A stretch of 64,000 bases of DNA from Vibrio pectenicida (GTDB lineage Bacteria; Pseudomonadota; Gammaproteobacteria; Enterobacterales; Vibrionaceae), in assembly GCA_024347015.1 (NCBI GenBank), contig AP024890.1, positions 124,001 to 188,000 on the forward strand. Reading direction: 5' to 3'. The translations under genes and the position numbers were made by a program. Under the pieces are notes generated by a model, which was given only the letters and a program-made list of their open reading frames with translations, was not told the origin of the DNA and did not search any database. This document shows, one piece after another, positions 1 to 8,614 of this stretch. Within the stretch, counting starts at the first letter, position 1; every line of letters starts with the position of its first letter.

Positions 1-2117
1 CAACTATATTTTTGAAGGACAAAGTACTAACGTCATCGTTAATCAAGGAAATATCACTGCAACACAAGGAGGAACTGTTGCATTAATCGCTGCAAAAATC
101 ATTAATCAGGGAACAATTAGTTCTCAATCAGGCAATATCATGATGGGCGCGGGGAATAAAGAAACTTGATTTAGGTGGCCCTGTAAAGCTAGAAGTCAAA
201 GAAGGTGCCATTACAACCTTGATTGAGCAAGGCGGTGCAGTACATGCGAATGGCGGTATGGTCTATTTAACAACAAAGGCCGTGCATGAACTTGCTACTA
301 GCGTTATCAATCATACTGGAATTACAGTAGCACAAACTTTATCTACTGGAGAACAAGGTGAAATTGTCCTACTCGGTGATATGGATTATGGAACCACTAA
401 AGTAGCAGGTGTCATTGATGCTTCTGCCCCTAACGGCGGTAATGGAGGATTTATTGAAACCAGTGCAGCGAATATAAAAATAGCCAATGACACCCAAATT
501 AATACCAAATCAAAACAAGGCGAAAATGGTACATGGCTTATTGATCCAACCGATTTTACCGTCTCAGCAAGTGGTGGTGATATTTCAGGCACCGCGCTAT
601 CAAGTAATTTAGCCAGTGGCAATGTACAGATTCAAACTACTGGAGTAGGAGGAAACCTCTACGTTAACGATACTGTGTCATGGTCTGCCAACAAACTCAC
701 TTTGACTGCAAATAATAATATCGAAATCAACTCCAACATAGTAGCAACTGGCTTAGGAAGTGCGTATACCATCGCATCTGGAGTAGACGTTTTAATACCA
801 AAAGCTGCAAATTTCACTTGGAAAAAAGGCAGTGCTGGAACGGTAAATAATCTCTATTTTGGTAATAGTTTAATTAAGTTTGATAAGAATACAGGTGCTG
901 CAATAACGGACACAGGGGCGCTACTTCAGCCCTTTTATTATGATGATGGAATATCATCAAGCCGTATAGCTGGCTGGTACCAACTAACCTATCAAGATTA
1001 CCCATTAGATTTTGGCATTGCAACAGGTGGCGATGGAAGCAACAGCTGGAATTATAATGGAGAGGTGTTGGCAACCAACGGAGAGATAGGAAGCATGACA
1101 TTACTTGAAAGTGTTAAGAATTCACTTTCAATAAACATAGCCAACTACGATGAGGGGATAGGAACTCTCGTAGCAACGACTAATGTCAATGTTACCGAAA
1201 CAGCAAACACCATTGATATTACTAACTCATACACTTTAGAGCAGGATAAAAAATTTGTAAGAACTACAACGACCGTTTCGAATAATAGCACTACGACCCC
1301 CTTAACTAATGTTCGTTTGTGGATTGGAACTAGGGATGACTTTGTTGGTGAATCAGATACAAGTTATATGGCCAAAGGAAATATTTCCGATGGTTTTGCC
1401 CAGATTTCAGAACAAAATACCCAAGCTAAAGCGATTAAGATTACTGAAGAAATCGATGGCACTGGCGCGGCCGTATTATTTTATTCAACCTCTGACGGTG
1501 CCGATACTGTTACCACAGGTTTCGGCAAATTTTCCAAAATCATGCAGAAGGATCCGCGCTCATCGGAAATAATAACAAACAAAATTGATGGATCTTACGG
1601 GTTATTTTTACGTATGGCTGACTTAGATCCCAACAGCAGTGAAAATCTTAATTGGTATTACGCTGCCGGGAAAGCCAGTGGTATTGAAAATATCATCCAA
1701 AATGTAGCTGATGACAGTAGTGCTATTATTTCTCCTCCTACTACTCCTCCTACTCCTACTCCTGCTATAGATTCCTCTATCCCACAAGCAACTGCGGTAT
1801 CTGTGGTTCAATCCATCGCACCTTTGCCAAACAAAGTTATCGTTACACCTCTTGAAATCAATTTTTCAAATGACATCGGATCTTTAAATATAGTGCAAAT
1901 TGATAGTTCAGAGGTGGAGGGTGATACCAACTCATCAAATAATGGAAAAGACAAAACTATTGAATCTTCCACTTGGCTTTATAGTCAACATAATGTGTCT
2001 GGTCCACTAAAAGTTTTTGTGGTCGATGGTGGTATTAATTTCCCAACATGGGTTACACCAGATTTTATAAATTCTTTCAATCAAATAAAAGTCGATACCC
2101 AAATTCAAAAAAGGTAA
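1..2117 (+). pseudogene. Two-partner secretion exoprotein (filamentous haemagglutinin/HMW-like), 5' truncated by window, frameshifted
   Basis: This encodes a large secreted adhesin-type exoprotein, normally exported through the outer membrane by the FhaC-type partner encoded next. Bases 2-169 read in one frame as Gly/Asn/Gln-rich beta-helix repeats and then stop at TGA 167-169. The reading resumes in another frame from about base 162 with LDLGGPVKLEV, typical of the TPS domain, and runs to TAA 2115-2117. Further family landmarks are NGGFIETSA and WLIDPTDFT near the end of the haemagglutination region. A Pro/Thr-rich stretch (PPTTPPTPTPA) precedes the C-terminal part. The shift is net -2 or +1 near 160-166; a lost CT or an added G in AATAAAGAAACTT would explain it. 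The TTG at 219 is not a natural start. The true 5' end lies outside the window. I infer a decaying gene or an assembly error; the family call is firm. Confidence 0.85.
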
Positions 2118-2123
2118 AGAGAT

Positions 2124-3795
2124 TTGTATCAAATAAACTCACTTTATCGCCTCACAATTATTAGCCTTGTAAGCATTATTACGGCTGCAGTAGAAGCACA
2201 ACAAAAGCCTGATTCTGGTCACACAGTCCAAGAGCTCAACAAATCATCCTTTTTTCCCAAAGCGACCCCAATGCAATCACTTACAGAGCCTGCCGCACAA
2301 GAAAATGTCAAACCAGGTGGTGCAACAGTGCAGATACTAACTATTATGTTGAACGGTAATTCAATTTTTTCAGATGAAACATTATTATCACTTCTAGATA
2401 CTACGGCGAGAACGTTAGATTTTTCTGGTATACGGAGTCTTGCCAATACAATTACAGCCTTCTATCACAAACACGACTACCCTTTCACCCGTGCAATTAT
2501 GCCTGCTCAAACCTTAACGGACGGCAAACTTCAAATAGCAATTATTGAGGGCCGCTATGGTGACATATCTATATCAAATGACGAACTCAACGCAGATTAT
2601 TTAGAAACTGCCCAGCAATACCTGTCTTTACTAAAAGCAGGGAATATAATAAAAGGTTCCGAGCTTGAAAATATCTGCCTTATTCTTGACGATCAACCAG
2701 GTTATAAGGTCACACCCGTGATACGCCCTGGTAAAAGTATCGGCTTAGGCGATCTTATCATCAATATGAGCCCTGACACTCATTATGGGGGAAGTGTACG
2801 TTTAGACAACCATGGAAATCGTTATACAGGTAGCGGTCGCATTGAGGTAAAAGGTTATTTAAATAGTCCTTTAACTTTTGGAGATAAGTTCGACACGACA
2901 ATAATCTATACAGAAGAAAACATGTGGTTTGGCTCATTAGCATATAGCCTACCACTTCTTCATTCAGGGCTACGTGGTAATATGGGATTTCAGCATACTG
3001 ATTATCAATTGGGTAAAGAGTTTAGTAGCCTTGATGCCCATGGTACCGCGGATATAATAAGTGCTGGATTAAGCTATCCTCTAATTCGCTCCCAACAAAA
3101 AAAATCTATCCTTTTTCACTACCTACCAGCGAAAATGGCTAGTAGATGAACAAAGAATCACCTCTACCAAAGCGAAAAAATCAAGCGACACTATCACAAC
3201 AGCACTGAACTTTGATTATAGAGATACCTTCTGGGGTGGAGGAGTAACATACGGATCGTTATCTTGGGCCCATGGCTTTCTTGATCTGGATGACAATCTA
3301 TACGCAGTTGACAATTTGACAGCCCATACTCAAGGTGTGTTTGATAAAATTAATTTGGATGTTAGACGTATACAAGCTCTACCAGCCAAAAAACTCAGTC
3401 TCTATGTTCGCATAGTAGGGCAGAAAACCTTTGAAAACCTAGACTCTTCGGAAGATTTTGGTCTGGGCGGACCAAATGGTGTACGAGCTTATCCAGTTGG
3501 TGAATCTTATGGTGATGAAGGCATTTTCGGGCAAGTAGAACTACGTCATACCTACAACAATAACATTAATCCATATATCTTTTACGATTATGGGCATATC
3601 AAAACTAATCACACTTCATGGACAACACAAGATAACGACCGAAGCATAGGTGGCATCGGATTTGGCCTACAAGCCACATACAAAAGCCTAAATATAGATA
3701 CCGCAGCAGCATGGCGAACAGTTGGAGGTCTTCCACAATCAGACAGCCGTATTACTACACCCACATTGTGGTTAAATATTTCCTATAACTTCTGA
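2124..3795 (+). pseudogene. ShlB/FhaC/HecB-type outer-membrane TPS transporter, split by a frameshift in an A8 tract
   Basis: This is the outer-membrane POTRA plus 16-strand-barrel translocator for the exoprotein upstream. The first part (2124-3149) has a signal-peptide-like start, a POTRA region rich in LNGNSIFSDETL-type sequence, and YPFTRAIMPAQTLTDGKL, characteristic of FhaC/ShlB. It ends prematurely after 341 codons. The barrel continues in another frame: from the A8 run at 3097-3104 the shifted frame reads KNLSFFTTYQRKWLVDEQ and stays open to TGA 3793-3795, ending in the FGLGGPNGVRAYPVGE motif and a terminal aromatic (F) typical of barrels. Removing one A from A8 restores a single frame of about 556 aa. 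Start TTG 2124 lies 6 bases after the exoprotein stop, with AAGGTAAAGAG as Shine-Dalgarno, so the genes are coupled. It could be phase-variable, degenerate, or a homopolymer sequencing error. Confidence 0.85.
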
Positions 3796-3854
3796 ACCCA
3801 CTCAAAATTAAAAATCTAGCTATCTGTATTTTCACGCTTTAACTGCCATGCAGA

Positions 3855-3871
3855 GCGAACCGTAGGTTCGC
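3855..3871. terminator. Bidirectional terminator hairpin
   Basis: A perfect 7-bp stem GCGAACC / GGTTCGC with a 3-base loop sits between the convergent TPS transporter gene and the DUF5062-like gene. Confidence 0.6.
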
Positions 3872-3891
3872 CTTAACTACAGTAGTAAAAA

Positions 3892-4152
3892 CTATTTCAA
3901 TGGATCATCGTCAGGTAATACACTATGGATCCAAAGTGCAAGTCTGTGCTTGATGCTAGTACCATCGAGCTTGCTATCGGGTAGTGGCGTAATCTGTTTG
4001 GCATCAACCAAAAATAGATAGATGGCTTTAACTTTTAAAGGCTGTGGTGATTGCGGTAAGTCGAAGCCTTGCATATTGGCCATTTTCCCACCAATTTCCA
4101 ACGCTTTTTTTACTAATTTGTCTTCGTTATGAAGCTTTGATTTTTTTGACAT
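3892..4152 (-). CDS. DUF5062-like small conserved protein
   Basis: A small soluble protein of 86 aa, with no signal peptide or membrane segment. The pattern SKLHNEDKLVKKALEIG, then VDAKQITPLP, then KHRLALWI resembles the DUF5062 family of Vibrio and related marine bacteria, as I remember it. No function is established. I start it at ATG 4152 rather than the upstream 4179 because AGAGG lies at Shine-Dalgarno distance from 4152 and the protein begins MSKKSK. It is convergent with the TPS pair, with a shared hairpin between them. The family name is moderately sure. Confidence 0.7.
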   Translation of the reverse strand: MSKKSKLHNEDKLVKKALEIGGKMANMQGFDLPQSPQPLKVKAIYLFLVDAKQITPLPDSKLDGTSIKHRLALWIHSVLPDDDPLK

Positions 4153-4398
4153 AGAGAAAACCTCTTTAAACAATTGCACTTAGATTAACATCAAACCAGA
4201 AAAAACGCGTGCTAACAGACTCTCATAATCGTTAGGCTAGTCACACCAATACTCGGCAAGCCTAATTTATCGTTGTCGTTTTAATGCTAACATCTCATTC
4301 ACCATTATCGATATGGCATAGCTATCAACAACTTATTGCAATGCACATCCTCGATTTCAACATTCTGAACATAACATAGGGCACATGGAGTACATATA

Positions 4399-4821
4399 TT
4401 GAGAGATACTATATTAAAGAATATTCGCCAGCGTTTTGAATCCCTTCTGGACCTCATAGAATCACTTGAACCTTCTCTACTTACTTCACAACTCGATATA
4501 GCTAAAAGTAAATCTGTTGGTGAACATATGTGGTGCATTGTCGGCGCAAGAGAAAGCTATTCACGAGCCCTAAGCTTAGGAAAATGGGATGGCTTTACTT
4601 GTTCATTAGAAGAGACAGATAGCCCATCAAGCATTATTTCTAAACTGCACTCTTCAACAGATAAATTCAATCATGAAGTCAACAAGGTTCATGACTGGAC
4701 ACCAGAAAGAAACGAATTGCTCGTCCATTTACTTGAGCATGAAGCCATACATGAAGGCCAGCTAATCAGACACATATATGCACTTAAACAAAAGTTACCC
4801 AATTCTATCAAGTGGGCATAA
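4399..4821 (+). CDS. DinB-like (DUF664/YfiT-type) four-helix protein
   Basis: A 140-aa protein of the DinB/YfiT superfamily, four-helix metal-binding proteins whose members include thiol S-transferases and detoxification proteins. The probable metal ligands are visible: a His in GEHMWCI near residue 43, and HEAIHEGQLIRH near residues 113-124 with HxxxH spacing. Start is TTG 4399 with GGAG about 8 bases upstream; the nearby ATG at 4385 is out of frame. It lies 106 bp upstream of an AraC/GyrI regulator on the same strand, so co-expression is possible. Substrate unknown. Confidence 0.75.
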   Translation: MRDTILKNIRQRFESLLDLIESLEPSLLTSQLDIAKSKSVGEHMWCIVGARESYSRALSLGKWDGFTCSLEETDSPSSIISKLHSSTDKFNHEVNKVHDWTPERNELLVHLLEHEAIHEGQLIRHIYALKQKLPNSIKWA

Positions 4822-4927
4822 GTGCCCACGAGTCATCCCACCAATTCTATTAAGCAATCTCAATCAAGCAACCAGAAATCATCTTAATTACTATTAATGC
4901 GACTTCTGAATTGGGAATAAGCAAAGA

Positions 4928-5791
4928 ATGACAACGACCAAACGCCATGAACTTCAAATCAAAAAAGTATGCGATTTTATTGATCATCATCTAGATGATG
5001 AGTTCACACTAGAGCAACTCAGCACACTGGCAGCAAGCTCCAAATACCATTTTCATCGGATATTCAAGTCGTCTGTGGGAAAAAGTGCAACCCAATATGT
5101 ATTATTGGCTCGTATGAAGAGAGCGTCGTTTCGTTTAGCATTCGAATATGAAGTAAGTATTACGGATATTGCATTTGAAGCGCACTTTGAAAGTCTAGAG
5201 GCATTTTCTCGCGCTTTTTCGCGAATATTTGGTCAGTCCCCCTCTCAATTCAGAAATCAACCTGAGTGGCGTTGTTGGCACTCACGGTATGACTATCATC
5301 CCCCAAAAGTTGGAGATAAAGTAATGGATGTGAACATCATTGATTTCAAACAAACCCAAGTTGCTTTAATTGAGCATATCGGCTCTGAAAAGCTGATTTA
5401 CGAAACTGTCTCAACGTTTATACAGTGGCGAAAATCGACAGGATTATCGCCAATAAAAACACATGACACATTCGGTATCCCTCACTCTGACCCAAGTATC
5501 ACACCAGATGAAGAGTTCCAGTTTGATATTTGCGGCTCCTATCAGGGTGAGGTTCCAAAAAATGAATATGGGGTAAAATCTGGGGTAATTCCTAGTGGTA
5601 GATGCGCGGTTGTAATTCACAAGGGAAGCTATAGCCGTATGAATGAAACGATAGAATACCTATATCAAAAGTGGCTTCCTCAAAGCGAAGCCAGTTTACG
5701 GGATTTTCCTTGCTTTTTTCGGTATATAAACTTTAGCCATCAAGTGGATGAGTGTGACCTACTCACTGAAGTTTATCTACCTCTCCGGTAA
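4928..5791 (+). CDS. AraC-family regulator with C-terminal GyrI-like ligand domain
   Basis: A 287-aa transcription regulator with N-terminal AraC DNA-binding domain (residues about 8-108; LEQLSTLAASSKYHFHRIFK, then ITDIAFEAHFESLEAFSRAF and FGQSPSQFR) and C-terminal GyrI-like effector-binding domain (about 130-287; VALIEHIGS, CAVVIHKGSY, ending LTEVYLPL). This Rob/SbmC-like arrangement usually senses small hydrophobic or cationic molecules. The DinB-like gene directly upstream fits a small stress or detoxification unit, which is inference. The gene ends before a strong hairpin terminator. Confidence 0.9.
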   Translation: MTTTKRHELQIKKVCDFIDHHLDDEFTLEQLSTLAASSKYHFHRIFKSSVGKSATQYVLLARMKRASFRLAFEYEVSITDIAFEAHFESLEAFSRAFSRIFGQSPSQFRNQPEWRCWHSRYDYHPPKVGDKVMDVNIIDFKQTQVALIEHIGSEKLIYETVSTFIQWRKSTGLSPIKTHDTFGIPHSDPSITPDEEFQFDICGSYQGEVPKNEYGVKSGVIPSGRCAVVIHKGSYSRMNETIEYLYQKWLPQSEASLRDFPCFFRYINFSHQVDECDLLTEVYLPLR

Positions 5792-5826
5792 AAATCTGGC
5801 TTCAAACTCTGAGAGTCGAACTAATT

Positions 5827-5863
5827 AATAAAACTTAGGCTTCACTGGAGTCTAAGTTTTATT
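5827..5863. terminator. Terminator after the AraC-type gene
   Basis: A perfect 12-bp inverted repeat (AATAAAACTTAG / CTAAGTTTTATT) with a 13-base loop, 36 bp after the AraC-type stop; T-rich on both strands. Confidence 0.75.
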
Positions 5864-6140
5864 AGAGTACTCAGCCTTATGATCCATAGCAACACGACCT
5901 TGATGAAAACGAAATTTACAAACCCTGCAGCAACTTTACTACCTACCTCTAAAAACAGTAACTCACACTGTTCATAAAATATGCTATAGAAGTAACGTTT
6001 AGGTTATTAATTGTTACAAGCTTGTGATCCTTTGCCATAATTTAAAAGAGTGAGGTTTGCACAAAGCAAATCTATAGCGTACAAAAATTATACATACGCC
6101 AGTAAGTTCATAAAAGCGCAATATTAGGAGTTTACCTTAC
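5864..6140 (+). other. Intergenic region, leader of the 800-aa orphan
   Basis: The gene-free stretch 5792-6140 holds the terminator described separately and then this AT-rich leader. TAGGAG at about 6125-6130 is the Shine-Dalgarno for ATG 6141. I see no other clear element. Confidence 0.5.
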
Positions 6141-8543
6141 ATGCTAACTACTTATGAACCGATTTTTAAGATGCAAAAAATTGATATTAATTGTCCAACT
6201 ATTCGTTCTATTAGCGAATATGTACAATCATATAAGCTGCCAAATTTAGCTCAGTCTATCGCACGCATTACGCATAGAAAAAACGACGCTAATAAAATCA
6301 AACTAGCCGAGTTAAAAAGAGACATTTCACGTCATGTAAGTAGTCTTAAACTGGGCCAAGAAGGTAAGCGTATAGTTATTAGTGATGACATCAGTTTAAA
6401 AGAGGCCCGCTTTATAGAGAAAGAGCTCGGGCGCTTAAATCAAATAGAAAAGTTAGAAACAGAGCATGAGTTACGAGCTGAACGATACATGCAAGATACA
6501 GCTTATCTCAGCAAAGTGGGCGCAAGGCAACAAACCACAACAGGCCTAAATATCACTGGTAATATTGATGCAAGCGGTGCAAAAGTACTAAGTAAAACAT
6601 TTGGTATCGAGTCGGGTAAACGCTTTGACAACAATGACGAAGGCTCGGTGCGAATCAATAGCGTTAGGCGCGTTATGGCAAGGTTATGGACAGGGCTTTC
6701 TTTTAAAATAAGTGAGCATTTTGAACTGGGGGCTGGAGCTCAAACCCAATTATCTACAACTCAAACTAAATATAAAAAGTTCACCAATCACAAAGAACTC
6801 GGTCAATACCTTGCCCAAAAATCGTCGTCTAAGCTGACACAACAAAAGCAAAAAGCACTAAATGCCAAAACCACTATAGCCCCTGTACTTTCTGAGCATG
6901 TTGCCAGCATAAGCGACAAAAAATTTGACCAGATGTATCAGTCAATGCGACCTGAGCAAAGTAAAACCTACAAGCATGGCATCAAAAATAGACAAACTTC
7001 TGCTGCTGAAGTCAGTGCAACAGCAAAGTTTAGTGTCAGCCCACGTTATACACTAGGTGCTCAGGCAGCGCTGCAAACGTCCAAAAGCAAAGAAAAAACT
7101 GTAGAAACTGTGTATGAAGATCTTACCCAATATATTAAAAATCCAGAGGATATGATTAGCCTTGCACCTTTTCTTAACGCATTTGTACCAAGTATTGACA
7201 AGCCTAAAGAGTGGATAGCATTTTCTGAGCAGTTAGAAAAAGACATTATTGAATATTCTGAAACCGTCAAAAAGCACGATCATATAAAATCAGCAAACCA
7301 ATGGAACGCCTCTCATGAATGCAATAAACATAGGTTAGAAGATAAATACGGCAATATTGGCCGTCATCAACAATTACAGTTCTTCTATTTGTGCCATGCA
7401 TGGCTTAATGCCTCAGCTAAAGAGCTTAGCCCATCTGCAAATCAAGCAGAAAATGGCTTTACAAACATGGCCGATCGTATCCATCAGACACTGAAAAATA
7501 TTGACTTTAAATATTCAGTTACTCGACTCAACCACCTCACTAAAGTTCGACAACATGTTATGGAGAGCAAGAAGGATGTCAACCAAACTGCTACCGTACA
7601 AGTAGGGCCTATTACCCTTACTATTCATGAGCGCGAGCGACATTTTATCCATCCTAGTAGGGTTCGATGCGGAGAGTATCGAGATGTGAATATAACACTC
7701 TCGGCTCACACGAATTTAACAGAACTACTCCAACTTCCCAAGTTGCAAAAACAACTGTCTGAAGCACTAGTGAGTAATCAACTGGACTCCATTATCAATG
7801 TAGGAACCTTATTACAACTCGACTTGACAGGGTTGGTAACCATACAGAAGCGTTGGTTCAAACCCGACGCAAAACAGCTAGTATTTAATGGCCAAGAACA
7901 ACGCCAATTTACCCGTTATTACACGGGAAGCGATATAGTGACAAGTACTACCGGCAGCATTCAAACTGGTTCAGGTTTTTCACTCGATGCAAATTTACGC
8001 TACCAACAGCGCCAGCAACAGGTGGTAGGTGAAGATATCGACTCTAACGACCTTATATACAGCTTAGTCAGATTCAATAAGCTGTATAAAGATGCGGGTA
8101 AAGATCTTTCATCGCAGGAGAATCCTTGGGCACAATTTATTCAGTCACACAAAAGCAGTTATCAGGAGATGTTTTTCAAGCTGGCAGATCCCGAGAGTGC
8201 TTTACACCATCAAGCCCAAACTTTGCTAAAAGAAGCACAAAAGGAAGCTAGGGCATTAATTACAGAAGCTGAGTTTTTCGAACAGATGCAAGCTTACAGA
8301 AAAGCAATAGAAGCATCTGAAGACAATAATTCTGCAGAAAGCTTTGCCAATGCGCTTCTAGTATTCAACCAGTTACTCATAAGCCAATTTGTAAAAACAG
8401 AGAAGTTACATAAGGAAACATGGGCTAAAAAGCCCTTTAAAGCTGAGCGTTCAAAAGCTCTCAGCAATAAGAGTAAAATTGCTAAAGCATTGCATTTGCA
8501 GAGAAAAGTTCCTAAAAACAAACAAACAAACTCATCTCACTAA
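6141..8543 (+). CDS. 800-aa protein of unknown family with internal beta-rich repeats
   Basis: I do not recognise this protein. It has no signal peptide or transmembrane helix and is Lys/Gln/Ser-rich, with mixed charged helices. Residues 40-115 are strongly helical. Residues about 185-224 and 293-332 look like copies of one module: alternating hydrophobic strands (LSFKISEHFELGAGAQTQ and AKFSVSPRYTLGAQAALQT), a Lys/Thr-rich turn, then an amphipathic helix ending GQYL or TQYI. A third, weaker copy lies at about 602-645. A His/Arg-rich patch (HERERHFIHPSRVRC) spans about 496-510. The C-terminus is a long helix with a basic tail. It converges on the two-gene M91 toxin-like operon. A secreted effector delivered without a Sec signal is one guess; a cytoplasmic structural protein is equally open. 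An internal ATG at 6171 is an alternative start. Confidence 0.6.
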   Translation: MLTTYEPIFKMQKIDINCPTIRSISEYVQSYKLPNLAQSIARITHRKNDANKIKLAELKRDISRHVSSLKLGQEGKRIVISDDISLKEARFIEKELGRLNQIEKLETEHELRAERYMQDTAYLSKVGARQQTTTGLNITGNIDASGAKVLSKTFGIESGKRFDNNDEGSVRINSVRRVMARLWTGLSFKISEHFELGAGAQTQLSTTQTKYKKFTNHKELGQYLAQKSSSKLTQQKQKALNAKTTIAPVLSEHVASISDKKFDQMYQSMRPEQSKTYKHGIKNRQTSAAEVSATAKFSVSPRYTLGAQAALQTSKSKEKTVETVYEDLTQYIKNPEDMISLAPFLNAFVPSIDKPKEWIAFSEQLEKDIIEYSETVKKHDHIKSANQWNASHECNKHRLEDKYGNIGRHQQLQFFYLCHAWLNASAKELSPSANQAENGFTNMADRIHQTLKNIDFKYSVTRLNHLTKVRQHVMESKKDVNQTATVQVGPITLTIHERERHFIHPSRVRCGEYRDVNITLSAHTNLTELLQLPKLQKQLSEALVSNQLDSIINVGTLLQLDLTGLVTIQKRWFKPDAKQLVFNGQEQRQFTRYYTGSDIVTSTTGSIQTGSGFSLDANLRYQQRQQQVVGEDIDSNDLIYSLVRFNKLYKDAGKDLSSQENPWAQFIQSHKSSYQEMFFKLADPESALHHQAQTLLKEAQKEARALITEAEFFEQMQAYRKAIEASEDNNSAESFANALLVFNQLLISQFVKTEKLHKETWAKKPFKAERSKALSNKSKIAKALHLQRKVPKNKQTNSSH

Positions 8544-8614
8544 TACTCAATGGGCTGCGCAGTATTTTAGCCAGCAGCCTAAATTCTTCTAATCTAGCAT
8601 ATGAACCCTAAAGA

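Noticed and set aside
219..221. TTG 219 as a start codon for the exoprotein
   Set aside because: The coding signal clearly continues upstream in two frames; 219 is inside the frameshifted gene.
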